Shown piece after piece: positions 33,843 through 44,300 of a DNA stretch of 64,000 bases. The stretch spans positions 47,314,955-47,378,954 of the forward strand of contig NC_086375.1 in the NCBI RefSeq assembly GCF_036588685.1. Reading direction: 5' to 3'. The position numbers and the translations under genes were made by a program. The stretch's first letter is position 1. Every line of letters starts with the position of its first letter. The stretch comes from Mytilus trossulus. Lineage: Eukaryota; Mollusca; Bivalvia; Mytilida; Mytilidae. Below the pieces are notes generated by a model that searched no databases, had not been told where the DNA came from, and saw only the letters and a list, made by a program, of their open reading frames with translations.

Positions 33843-34019
33843 TGGCCTACTGATCTAACTAAAATCTTTCTAAATCTTCTGTAGTATTTTACGAAACCCT
33901 AAAACTACGTACATCATCCGGCGTTGTTGGTTGAGGTCAGTTAACTACTTGGTCTGTATTGTGTTGGTCCCTCTTCAGATACTCTATGACAAATGTAATT
34001 TACCTTCCTTTAAAAAAAT

Positions 34020-34115
34020 TACACTTACTTTGACTCTTTGATAACCTGAAACACAAGCTGTAAATGTTCCAGTGCTCTTCGAATGTCTTTCAAAAAATGA
34101 TAATGTTGTCAAGAA
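34020..34115 (-). pseudogene. Reverse transcriptase C-terminal fragment
   Basis: The minus strand reads YFLDNIIIF then KTFEEHWN, corresponding to the Y-x-D-D catalytic box and following helix of Gypsy RT, with the second Asp changed to Asn and an in-frame stop shortly after. It is separated from the rest of the RT by about 1.4 kb of inserted repeats. Confidence 0.7.
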
Positions 34116-34289
34116 ATATGCAACAGATCTTATATTACCGGGCTTGTATTTCCTATCACGATTTCCTTGATAGAGAATTGCTGCTCACAAGGAAGCTTTT
34201 AACCAAGAGTTCCAAATAATGAAGTTGAAATCAGCCCTTCATCAATTTTACGAACGCCATCACGAGTTGATTGACCGTTATTGAATAAT

Positions 34290-35100
34290 AAAATAAACTC
34301 ATCATAGATACCAGGACTAAATTTTGTACATACGCCAGACGCGCGTTTCGTCTACAAAAGACTCATCAGTGACGCTCGAATCCAAAAAAGTTAAAAAGGC
34401 CAAATAAAGTACGAAGTTGAAGAGCGTTGAGAACCAACATTCCTAAAAGTGTTGCCAAATCCAGCTAAGCTATTATATGCCTAAGGTAGAAAAGCCTTAG
34501 TATTTCAAAAATTCTAATTTTTTTAAACAGTTAATTTATAAATATAACCATATCAATGATAATTCATTTCAGCACAAAAAGTGCTGACTACTGGGCTGGT
34601 GATACCCTCGGGGAAATAAATCTCCACCAGCAGTGGCATCGACCCAGTGGTTGTGACTTAACTAATCATACATACAAAAACTTAATTGTGTACATACGCC
34701 AGGCGCGCGTTTAGACCACAAAAGACTCATCAGTGACGCTCGAATCCAAAAAAGTTATAAAGGCCAAATAAAGTACGAACATGAAGAGCATTGAGGACCA
34801 AAATTCCTAAAAGTTTTGCCAAATCCAGCGAAGCTATTATATGCCTGAGGTAGAAAAGCCTTAGTATTTCAAAAATTCTAAATTTTGTAAACAGTTAATT
34901 TATAAATATAACCATATCAATGATAATTCATGTCAGCACAAAAAGTGCTGACTACTGGGCTGGTGATACCCTCGGGGAAATAAATCTCCACCAGCAGTGG
35001 CATCGACACAGTGGTTGTAAATAAACTCATCATAGATACCAGGACTAAATTTTGTACATACGCCAGACGCGCGTTTCGTCTACAAAAGACTCATCAGAAT
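34290..35100 (+). repeat. Dispersed repeat family 2, tandem copies inserted in the RT
   Basis: Two roughly 365-bp units plus a partial third, each with tacgccagacgcgcgtttcg (or aggcgcgcg), gactcatcagtgacgctcga, ccaaataaagtacgaa, then gtgctgactactgggctggt and ccaccagcagtggcatcga. Units begin near 34326, 34692 and 35055; the third stops at actcatcag (35098). The orientation is opposite to the copies at 16.8 and 26.8 kb. Confidence 0.85.
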
Positions 35101-35204
35101 AACCGTTTTACAGATGATATCGGATATGTTCCCTATGTCGTAACAACAATACCTCCCCTCTGACCTACTGCATTAGGCTATTTACCGGATTTGTAATAAT
35201 ATAA

Positions 35205-35530
35205 GCATCACGACCGGTGCCACACGTGGTGCAGGATTGCCTACTCTTACTCTTCCGAAGCACATGAGATCATCCCTATTTTTGGTGGTGTTCGTGTTGC
35301 TTATTCTTTAGTTTTCTATGTTCTATGTTGTGTCTTCTGTACTATTATTTAGATATAGGAAGATGTGGTGTGAGTGCCAATGAGACAACTCTCCATCCAA
35401 ATAACAATTTAAAAAGTAAACCATTATAGGTTAAAGTACGGCCTTCTGTTTGTCTTTTTATTTTTAGCCATGGCGTTGTCAGTTTATTTTCAATCTATGA
35501 CTGTCCTTCTGTTATCTTTCGTTCCACTTT
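35205..35530 (+). repeat. Dispersed repeat family 3, interrupted copy
   Basis: Starts gcatcacgaccggtgccaca, runs to ctgtactattattt (35354), then resumes at tttgtctttttatttttagc and catggcgttgtcagttta. The intervening 35355-35445 is a fragment of family 1 in minus orientation, so there is a repeat within a repeat within the retroelement. Confidence 0.75.
35355..35445 (-). repeat. Dispersed repeat family 1 fragment nested in family 3
   Basis: gaagatgtggtgtgagtgcc, aatgagacaactctccatcc, cattataggttaaagtacgg, cct. Only the 3' terminal roughly 90 bp of family 1 is present, the same extent as the start of the 41995 copy. Confidence 0.7.
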
Positions 35531-35559
35531 TAAGTTGAATTTAGCCAAGAAAGTCTCCA

Positions 35560-35945
35560 TCAGTCTTTGATATGTCGCTGAGGAGTTCATCAACCCAAAA
35601 CGACATCTGTTTAAACTAATAAAATTCAAACGGTTCTACAGAGAAAAAAAACCAGTCCATTCCTTGTGTTTTAAAGAATTTCTACTTGGTGATATACGGA
35701 CTTCGTGTCGACAACTGAGAAAAACTTGCTTTTCTGGCATCACTCCAACAATTCCTTGATGCTCGGAAAAGCATAAGCAAGTTTTGTCTGAAGTTTCAGT
35801 TTGCGGTAATCAACACACATTCTTAATGCTCCTTATTTCTTCTTGCCGAGGACTATATATGATGAAAAAGGTGACCGGGAAGGTCTAACAATCCCTATGT
35901 CTATAAGCTGATGTAAGGATGACCTGTCTTCGTCATTCATGGATG
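35560..35945 (-). pseudogene. Reverse transcriptase N-terminal/palm remnant
   Basis: The minus strand reads IGIVRPSRSPFSSYIVLGKK, then LRMCVDYRKLKLQTK, VVDTKSVYHQVEI and FGLMNSSATYQRLME, the standard order of Ty3/Gypsy RT motifs. Frameshifts and stops lie between the blocks. Confidence 0.85.
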
Positions 35946-36174
35946 CTGGTATTCTCCTATATGACTGCTTGAATGGTCTCTCTTTGTATATATCAATACC
36001 TGGTTCACTCTATCGGTGTGACCTACATCTTGATCGCCTTTGCTGAAGATGTTAGAATATTCAACAATCAACTACTTACATACCTTTAACTGTGTACTGT
36101 TAAGAGTTTTTTTCAGTTATATTCCTTGCCCTAATAACAAATTACCATCATATTTATCTGGTTTCGGTTGTTCC

Positions 36175-36627
36175 TCAATGGTTACTAGTTGGATATCGCA
36201 TATAATCGACTTCGGCGGTATTGTGAAATTCACTTGTGGTTGTATTCGACATTCTAACGGTTATCGTTTCATTCTGTTTGTAATAATACTCGTATAAATG
36301 TGGTTCAATGTCGATGGCATTGCATTCTGTAGATAACTCACTTGTAAAGATAGATTGTGTTGTACAGTACCGGATTTCTCTATGACAATATCCAATAACT
36401 ATCTTCATGATATTTGGTTGGATGGTTATTCCCTGTTGACATCTTAAGCTTACAATGACTAATCGGTTGTTATTCTTTGACAATTCTTTGTCTCTCATTG
36501 ATGTAACGAATCTTATGTACCATGGAGTTGTCAATGCTGCGTTCTGTAAATATCTGGCTCCAAGTTGTTCTTGAAGTTCAAATATAAGTTGATCTAAAAT
36601 GTTGGTTCCTATTAATGCTGGGTACAT
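36175..36627 (-). pseudogene. Retrotransposon protease-RT linker remnant
   Basis: An open frame of 150 codons beginning MYPALIGTNILDQLIFELQE, where the PxLIGTNIL word resembles the C-terminal end of Gypsy aspartic proteases. The rest has no recognisable domain and fits the spacer upstream of RT. The protease active site itself is not seen. Confidence 0.6.
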
Positions 36628-36629
36628 GT

Positions 36630-37720
36630 TGACTATAACGGCTATCTGATACTAAAAGTAACACGTGCTTGATATTGACGTTGTTATTCCCTGGTGTTAT
36701 AATTTTAACTTCTATAAATCCTGACTATGGTCGTTAAGTTCCTCCAGCTGTCTCAGTTTCCAAAATCGAGTCTTAATTCCTCATAGGTGTTGACTGAGAA
36801 AGATGGTCCTGATAATATGATTCACCTTTAGTTGATACAGTAGAACAGTAGATAGCTTTTGTCGGTTTTCCAAATATGTCTTGATGTGTAATACCGGTAC
36901 ACTTCACAATGTTGTTTTTAACCATGGGACCATAATTCCTCCTATACTCAAACCCAATACCGGCTCCTCTGTACAGGTTCCGGGTGTTTACATTCCTCGA
37001 ATGGTCAATTCTTATTCTACAACCTATCTTTATATGGCCTTCTTGTCCACAACTCCTGTTTGTTGTTGTTTAGGAACCTGCTGTACAGGATCTCGTGTTC
37101 TTTGATTTTGCCAATTATTGTACTGTCCTTGATATTAACAATTGTTGTTCTGTCCTGAGGTTTGGTTCCTGGGGTTTGGTTCCTGCCTCTGCGGCCTCAT
37201 CTAACCTATATACCTGTCATTACCTCTATATGGTGAATGTTCCTGTTGACGTTGATGTCGTAGTTCCATAAATTGACGGCTCAATTGTTGTACCATACCT
37301 TTCAATTCCTCAACATCATTTGTTTCATTTGTTTCAGGTGAAGTTGAAGTAGCTGCATTAGAACTGTTTTAAAAAAATGGCTTTTTTGTTGATAATCTTT
37401 CTCAATTTGTCTTAAGTGCAACTCTGAGATGGTTGAAATCTTGAAAGGAGTCATACCATGGAGGCCACCAATATCTTTCAATTCTTGTCTCAATCCGGTC
37501 CAAAACATGGCATGAAGCATGGTATTATAGTCCACACTTCCATAAACGCTGTCTAAAATGTCTAATAAATCATTGATTGGTTTATCCCAGCCTTAATTAG
37601 TACATTATTATCAGTGCAGCTGATCCAGGTAAAGAACGACGGATGGCAAAATCCTTATGTGTCTTGGTATAGGTTGGATCTTTTAAAGCTATCTTCACAT
37701 CATATCTCCATATAGCATAT
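36630..37720 (-). pseudogene. Retrotransposon gag-region remnant
   Basis: On the minus strand, MLHAMFWTGLRQELKDIGGL and IEKDYQQKS (37302-37535) resemble the capsid-like gag of Gypsy elements. Downstream text is rich in Gln/Asn/Pro/Arg codons (about 37080-37250). Stops interrupt the frame. Confidence 0.6.
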
Positions 37721-38735
37721 GCAATCTCGCTTTTGTTATCTCCACATGAGAAACGGGCTTATAATTATGATTTCACAATTACCACTTCAAATATCCTGAT
37801 CAATAAAATTTGCTACAAACACATTCCCTGTATAGCAGAAATTGTGATATGTAAACCGTGATTGGTTGATGGAATTTTAATGTCATATATTAAACAAAAC
37901 ATGCACATATATATAACAATTAGTACTCTCCTTTGAACCAGGCAAACACTATATATTAGCTACCGACAAACAAGATACCACTCAGTTCATCCCAAACCAG
38001 CCAATCTTGCCCTAAATGCCTTAATCTTTATTTGTGGAAAATATCTATTTCACAATTTAAAATGCATCCTATCGCCTTTCAATGACAGGTCATCTATGAA
38101 CCACTCATACAGGTTTTTTAAATGTTCGTAAATGTCTTAAGAGTGTGACACTATCCATACACGAAAATTAGTCCACAATTTGACCAAACGTTACAGCGTA
38201 TTTATACATCCTGAGGCAAAGCCAAACTGACGTCTTTGTTTATGTTTGTTTGCCAGATTACAGTTGCCTAATTAACCATCTTATACCCTAGCTTACCATT
38301 GGGGCTTTGTATGATTGTTACAGACATTCGCCATAAACATGTCTTTGCTTATTAGGGCAAATGCCTCCTACTGCCACTAGCATGTACACTAAGTTTACAT
38401 ATATCATTATTTGCTTTATGAATAAATAACAATATAGGTCGATGAGATAAAGCGTAAAACAAACGCATGTTCGATAGGAGATGTCAATATGATAATGTAA
38501 ATTTGTCTAGAATTTCATTTATTTAGATAAATTTTCAACTTTTATTCTCTGCAAACATATGTATATACCTGTGAGGAAAGTTAAATAATGACAGAAGATT
38601 TAATTAAAAAGTAAATATGAAAAATAAAATTGCATTTTACAACAAGTAATAAGTATGTTAAGAATTTCTCGATTTAATCCAAACATTAAGAATTATTCTT
38701 AAAGCTTCGTGGATTTATCTGGCGTTCATTATTAT
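37721..38735. other. Possible 5' flank of the retroelement; no gene
   Basis: AT-rich. Contains gcgtatttatacatcctgag (about 38198), a family-5 word. I could not recognise a long terminal repeat or a tRNA-complementary primer site. Confidence 0.35.
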
Positions 38736-38739
38736 GAAC

Positions 38740-38925
38740 AAACATCAGGCCGTCATGTTTTCAAGTTTGATTTTTTTTACGTTTGTCATTTCGGGACTTT
38801 CAATAGCATGGATTTTGCTCATTGTAGAAGGTCGTACGGTGCAATATAGTCGTCAATTTCTGTTTCGTGGAGAGTTGTCTCGTTGGCAATCGTACTATTA
38901 TATCTTCTTATTTTCATATTCGCAT
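38740..38925 (+). repeat. Dispersed repeat family 1, 3' half
   Basis: tacgtttgtcatttcgggac, tggattttgctcattgtaga, aggtcgtacggtgcaatat, cgtggagagttgtctcgttg, gcaatcgtac. The apparent 92-codon ORF here is repeat-derived. Confidence 0.7.
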
Positions 38926-41303
38926 AGGTATGGGTATTTTGTTGTTTTATTTGTGTTTTTGTTTCCAGTCTCATTGACCATCACAGAACTACTTTCAGTC
39001 ATTCTATATTAGTGTAAAACATCCGTGTAACGATGTCAGTATTCAGATCACTTATAACATGTTGTGGAGACTAATATAGCGATTGACTAAGAGAAATATT
39101 AATATGATTCCTCGAAAAACGGTTTTTAATAAAAAAAAAAAAAAGAAAAAAAAAAAAAAAAGAAGATGTATAACCTGGAATTGTGTTAGTCGGTCGGTTA
39201 TCAGGTGGATGATTTTAAGGATAACACCAAATTGTTTTTGTAGAGATTATATTAAATTGAGGTCACAAGTCCAAAAAGTATTGAACACCATATTTGTCTA
39301 AGATACAAGTGTCAAGGCAGATATTTGAAAACTAGCTTAGTCAAAATATTTGATTTGATGAAATATTTGATTTGTAAACAAAATTTAACCCATGATAGAT
39401 AGTCATTTTTTTAAAAACCACGACTTATAACGGACGTTTTTATAAATACGTATAAATTGTCACAGTACATTTAGAAACAAAAATAATAAATTGAACTTCA
39501 TTAAAGCAAAGATTGTCTCATGAGTTTGATGTAATCCTTTAAAGACTTTTTTTTTTAAAGTTTTGCTCCCAATGTATTTTTCTTTAAAAGTTTTGCTTTC
39601 AATGTAATATACCTCATATGATTTTCCAACTGTTGACTGCAAAGTAGATTTTGGGCTTAATTGTGTCCATGAATTAGTTGTTTTTCAACGTAAATGCGTA
39701 GCACTTCATACTACTAATGTGCACACGGTGAACGCTTTCACAACCCATGATTACATTTATATTATACAACCACAAAATAAAAATTATATGAGTTTCACTT
39801 TTTTTCTATGCATTGTTGTGATGTTGTCATGGGAAGCACATGCAGCCATGCATATTGAATTTTATTGAGAAATAAAATTTGTATTTCGAATTACTCGCGA
39901 TTGTTGTCATTCAATGAAAAGCACGGATACAATGCTTAATAAATATACACATAATATTAGGCAAAGTTGACCTTACAAGATTTTTACCGTTCTGCATATT
40001 GTTTTTCCTGCAAAGAAATGTTTATTTTGTTAGCCACTTCATTTTTTTTTTTATCTAGAGCATTCCTCTAGGCGGTTGATCTACAATAAAACATTACGTT
40101 TGTTCTTTTCTGATAGTCATAACACTCAACACATATAGTCAACCCGTAAAACAATTTTCGTCCGTGTAAATATATTTTTTTTGTAAACGCCAAAGCATTG
40201 GTATCTGAATTTGATTGATATAACGAAGTTAGTTTCAGGAGATGTTTTATGAATTTCACTGTTACTGTTTAGCCTAGTTTTGGTGGTATCCATTTGACTT
40301 GGCTTTGTATTTATACATCCAATAATTGTGTCATTGTTCTGTAACAGTTTTTGTATACTTGGCTTTCATTTTTGCTAATATACTTTGTCTATATGCCTTT
40401 TTGTTTGTTTCTTTGTTACATATGGCGTGGTTCTGTACTTATATATCCCGTCATTGTGTTATTGTGCCATGGAAAAACGTTTGTTTACATGATTGTTGGT
40501 TTTTAAAGTGATTAAGATAATAACACAATGTTGACTGCTGTATTCCTATTTTTGACATTTTCACCTGTTATGTCTGTTTGTTTTGTTCACACATCGTTGT
40601 CCATATACTGAAATATAATGACATTGTCGTACACGTGAGAGGTTTAGCTATCTATAAAATCAGGTTAAATCCACAATTTTCTACCTAAGAAAATGCCCGT
40701 AGTAATCTAAAAATATGACAGTTGTCCATTCGTTTAATGTGTTTGAGCGTTTGATTTTGCCATTTGCATAAATATCTCTCTCTTTCTTGGAGAAATAAAT
40801 GAAATAGAGTTTTAAACATGTTTAAAGACATCCGAAATCGTAGAATGATTGAATCTCAATGTATGGTCAGATTTGTAGTAGATAACACTTTTCTCTGTTT
40901 TGCCGACAACACTATACTTTTATAATAATAAGGTAATCATTCTATGAAACGTAATTTTTATTAAAACAAAACAATTAACAAAAGGTATTAAATAATAACG
41001 TATTTACACGCATGGAAGACATTGCTTACGTATATATGTGCACAATATTAATCATAACAATAATATTCATAGTGGTGTACAAGAATGCCAACAGCCTACA
41101 GCTGAGTTTTCACTATCAAAGACATAACATCCAGACACAACAAAAAAGTTCAACAAAATGTAAAAACTAAAATTATTTATCAACACCTTTATATTTCATT
41201 TGTAAATATTTTGTGAGGGCTTTAAAAAAAAGTCCTCATGATATCACTTAGTGATTACTACTCTTATAACATATTAATATGATATATTATAATCGTTTTT
41301 TTT
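38926..41303. other. Intergenic, 3' flank of the second GTPase
   Basis: Holds an A-rich run (39131-39162) and a diverged repeat at about 40295-40500 whose two halves share (t/c)atttatacatccaataattg / acttatatatcccgtcattg. No supported exon. Confidence 0.45.
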
Positions 41304-44300
41304 TTACAATATTGTACATGACTGCATTTCCATCCTGTCCCCCTGTGGGATTAAAACGGATGAAATAGCCTTGTTAATAACCTGTTTCACTTTCCTCTCC
41401 ATGTGTGGAGCACATTCAACATAACAAGCATAATCTGTACGTTTTGACAAAGCGTATCCCTCATTTTGAGATACGGGCTTCAAACCTCTGTTTTGAAGTT
41501 GTTTTATCACTGCTGGGTTTTCGCGTAAATCAGTTTGGGTTGCCACCAACACAAAAGGGATATCACCCATGAAGTTTCGGATTCTCGGTAGCCATTTTTC
41601 TTTCACATTTTTAAAAGATTGAGGTTGCACCGCTGAATAGCAAACTACGAAAACATCGGCGTCTGAACATATAGTCTGTATTGTGGCTGTAGAAGTTTCC
41701 TGTCCAATATAAGATATATATTTAAATTAACAAGGGATTTACATATTTAGTTTTTTTTTGTAGACGGGTTATTTCAATCAAATTGTACTTGTTTCCACTT
41801 GTCTGCAAATCTTAAAATAATACTTTATGGTTCTTGTTATAGTTTTGATTATAAGAATTTATTGATGTTTTTATAAAGATCGATTGTTTGTTTTGTAACA
41901 TCCAGTTGCAGAATGGTCCTGCATAAAAGAATGCTGGACGCAACCAATGTATCAATACATTTAAAAGAGGTTCATTTTACGATTTTACAGAGTTTTGAAT
42001 AAGGATTAGATAAGACTACCAATGAGACAACTATACACCAAAGTTCAAATAAAGTGGATGTTAAAATTATAGGCAACGGTATGATTTTCAACAATGAAAA
42101 AAAAACCAAGTATAACGTATATGTTTTGATAACAGGCGCTGACATGAAAATTATGAAACATTGCAATTGAGAAAACCAACGGACTAATTTATCACTAAAC
42201 ATTTAAACAAATATGGCTTGGGACAAGCACAAAAAATATAAGGAGGTGCTAATATAAAAAAAGAAGATGTGGTATGATTGCCAATGAGACAACTATCCAC
42301 AAAAGACCAAATGACACAAACATTAACAATTATAGGTCACCGTACGGCCTTCAACAATGAGCAAAGCCCATACCGCATATAGTCAGCTATAAAAGGCCCC
42401 GATAAGACAATGTAAAACAATTCAAGCGAGAAAACTAACGGCCTTATTTATGTAAAAAAATGAACGAAAAACAAATATGTAACACATAAACAAACGACAA
42501 CGACTGAATTACAGGATCCTGACTTGGAACAGGCACATACATAAATAATGTGGCGGGGTTAAACATGTTAGCGGGATCCCAACCCTAACCTGGGACAGTG
42601 GTATAACAGTACAACATAAGAACGAACTATAAAAATCAGTTGAAAAAGGCTTAACTCATCAGATAGACAAAAAATAAAAGTGGACGTGGCCGGGTAAACA
42701 TGATTGTGAGCTTTCAACCCTCCAATAACCTGAGACAGTAGTGTATTAGCACAGCATCAGATCGATACAAGGAAAATACCAAGCAAAACACAGACAGGAA
42801 GTGGCAGGCTATACTGTGAATTCATTTATTTTCGTGGGTATCAATTTTCGTGGATTGAAAAAAAACTTGCTTTTCGTGGATATTTGATTTCGTGGTTTTG
42901 CCAATCTCTGCATACAAAGCCTACAGAAAATTTGCAATTCGTTGAATATTTCATCACTTATCCCTTACAACAAAAAGACACCAATTACATATCTGAGGGG
43001 GCTCGTTTTTCAAAAGGTTTGGAAGTAAAATACTTTGAGGTTTACTTACTGTTTGGCAATAAGCATCCGCTTGTTAGGTGCTTGTTAGCGAAAGAGGTGA
43101 TCTAAACAGAATTTGTTATATTTGAAATAAGGTATAATAGCGGAGTATTGAAATTGAAATGCCTTTAAGGTTTTGACAACACATACATTATACGGAATTT
43201 CAATAATTGACAGCTTGTTGTTTAACTGATAATATTTAAAACAATTTCCTGTTGTTAACCTTGTAGATATCGTTTAACGGTTTTTATTTTAATTTGTACT
43301 TGTACTTTAACGGTACTTTTTTTTTTATATTTTAGCAGCAAACATTTGTAAAAACAGGTGTGACATAATTGCATGATTAGCCCGTCCCTTGCAATCGTTA
43401 AGAAATTTGTGGAATATTTGAAGATTAAAAGTCCAATAATTTTGAAACGAGACAAGTGAAAATCTCAAAAACGAGTACAGATCACCATTGCAATTCTTTT
43501 GAATTGAAGTGCATCGCTCAAAGTATAGTGTCAGGTCTTTCTATGTTGGTATGTTATACTTCTGTGTCAGAAAAGGTAGAAGGTGTGGTACCATTAAAAC
43601 GTTTCGTCCCGCTGCGCTTTGCACCTGTTCTAAGTCAGGAATGCAAAACAGGTGAATACTTCTTAAAGAAGTATACGGAACATAAGACCCCATTTTTTTC
43701 CATAATTTTGTAAAAGCTTGAAGTATAACAAGAAATGTAGTATCTTAGACTTTAGATTGTTTCTTCACGTCTTACCATTTAAAAAAAAATCATAATCTAG
43801 AATAGAAAGTTGTATTAATTGTTTTATCTACATGTCTGTCAAAGATTTTATTTACATGGAGCCATCCAGAACTTAATGAACTGAAGACCATGTGTGTGGT
43901 CACAAGAAATGAAATGTAGATGTAAGGGGTTAGCTTTATTGCCTGTTTACCCTTATGTATATGTTTGTGTGGGTTGGAGATTTTACTAACACATGTAATT
44001 TGTTTTGGAAAGTAGTGAATGTAGTTTTGTTTTGTTTTCAAAAGTAAAGATGGAATGGTGTAAAGACAACATTACTGAGGCTTTCAAATACTTTATGCAG
44101 GGTATTGTACGATGTCGGGAGACTGTTGTCGTGGGTTAATAAAATTGAGAATGGAAATGGGGAATGTGTCAAAGAGACAACAACCCGACCAAATAAAAAA
44201 ACAACAGCAGAAGGTCACCAACAGGTCTTCAATGTAGCGAGAAATACCCGCACCCGGAGTATAATGTCTGTTTTTAACGTAAATTAGACTGTTTGTTGTC

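Larger units (their letters stand above)
32320..37720 (-). mobile_element. Decayed Ty3/Gypsy-type LTR retrotransposon
   Basis: Read on the minus strand from 37.7 kb downwards, fragments occur in gag-pol order: gag-like (37302-37535, MLHAMFWTGLRQELKD), protease-to-RT linker (36175-36627), reverse transcriptase (about 35940-35565 and 34110-34020), RNase H (33842-33600) and integrase (33500-32650). Stops and frameshifts separate the blocks, and the RT is split by nested repeats at 34290-35530. No long terminal repeats were identified. RT-RNaseH-IN order is typical of Ty3/Gypsy. It is dead as a coding unit. Confidence 0.85.

Noticed and set aside
36040..36297. Plus-strand 85-codon ORF and similar short plus ORFs in 36-37 kb
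   Set aside because: Antisense shadows of the minus-strand retroelement.
31561..38735. Search for paired long terminal repeats around the retroelement
   Set aside because: No convincing long direct repeat was found by eye on the two sides; a self-alignment would be needed, so none is annotated.
39131..39162. A-rich run considered as a retroposed gene tail
   Set aside because: No processed coding sequence or repeat body upstream was recognised; it is a simple A/G-interrupted run.
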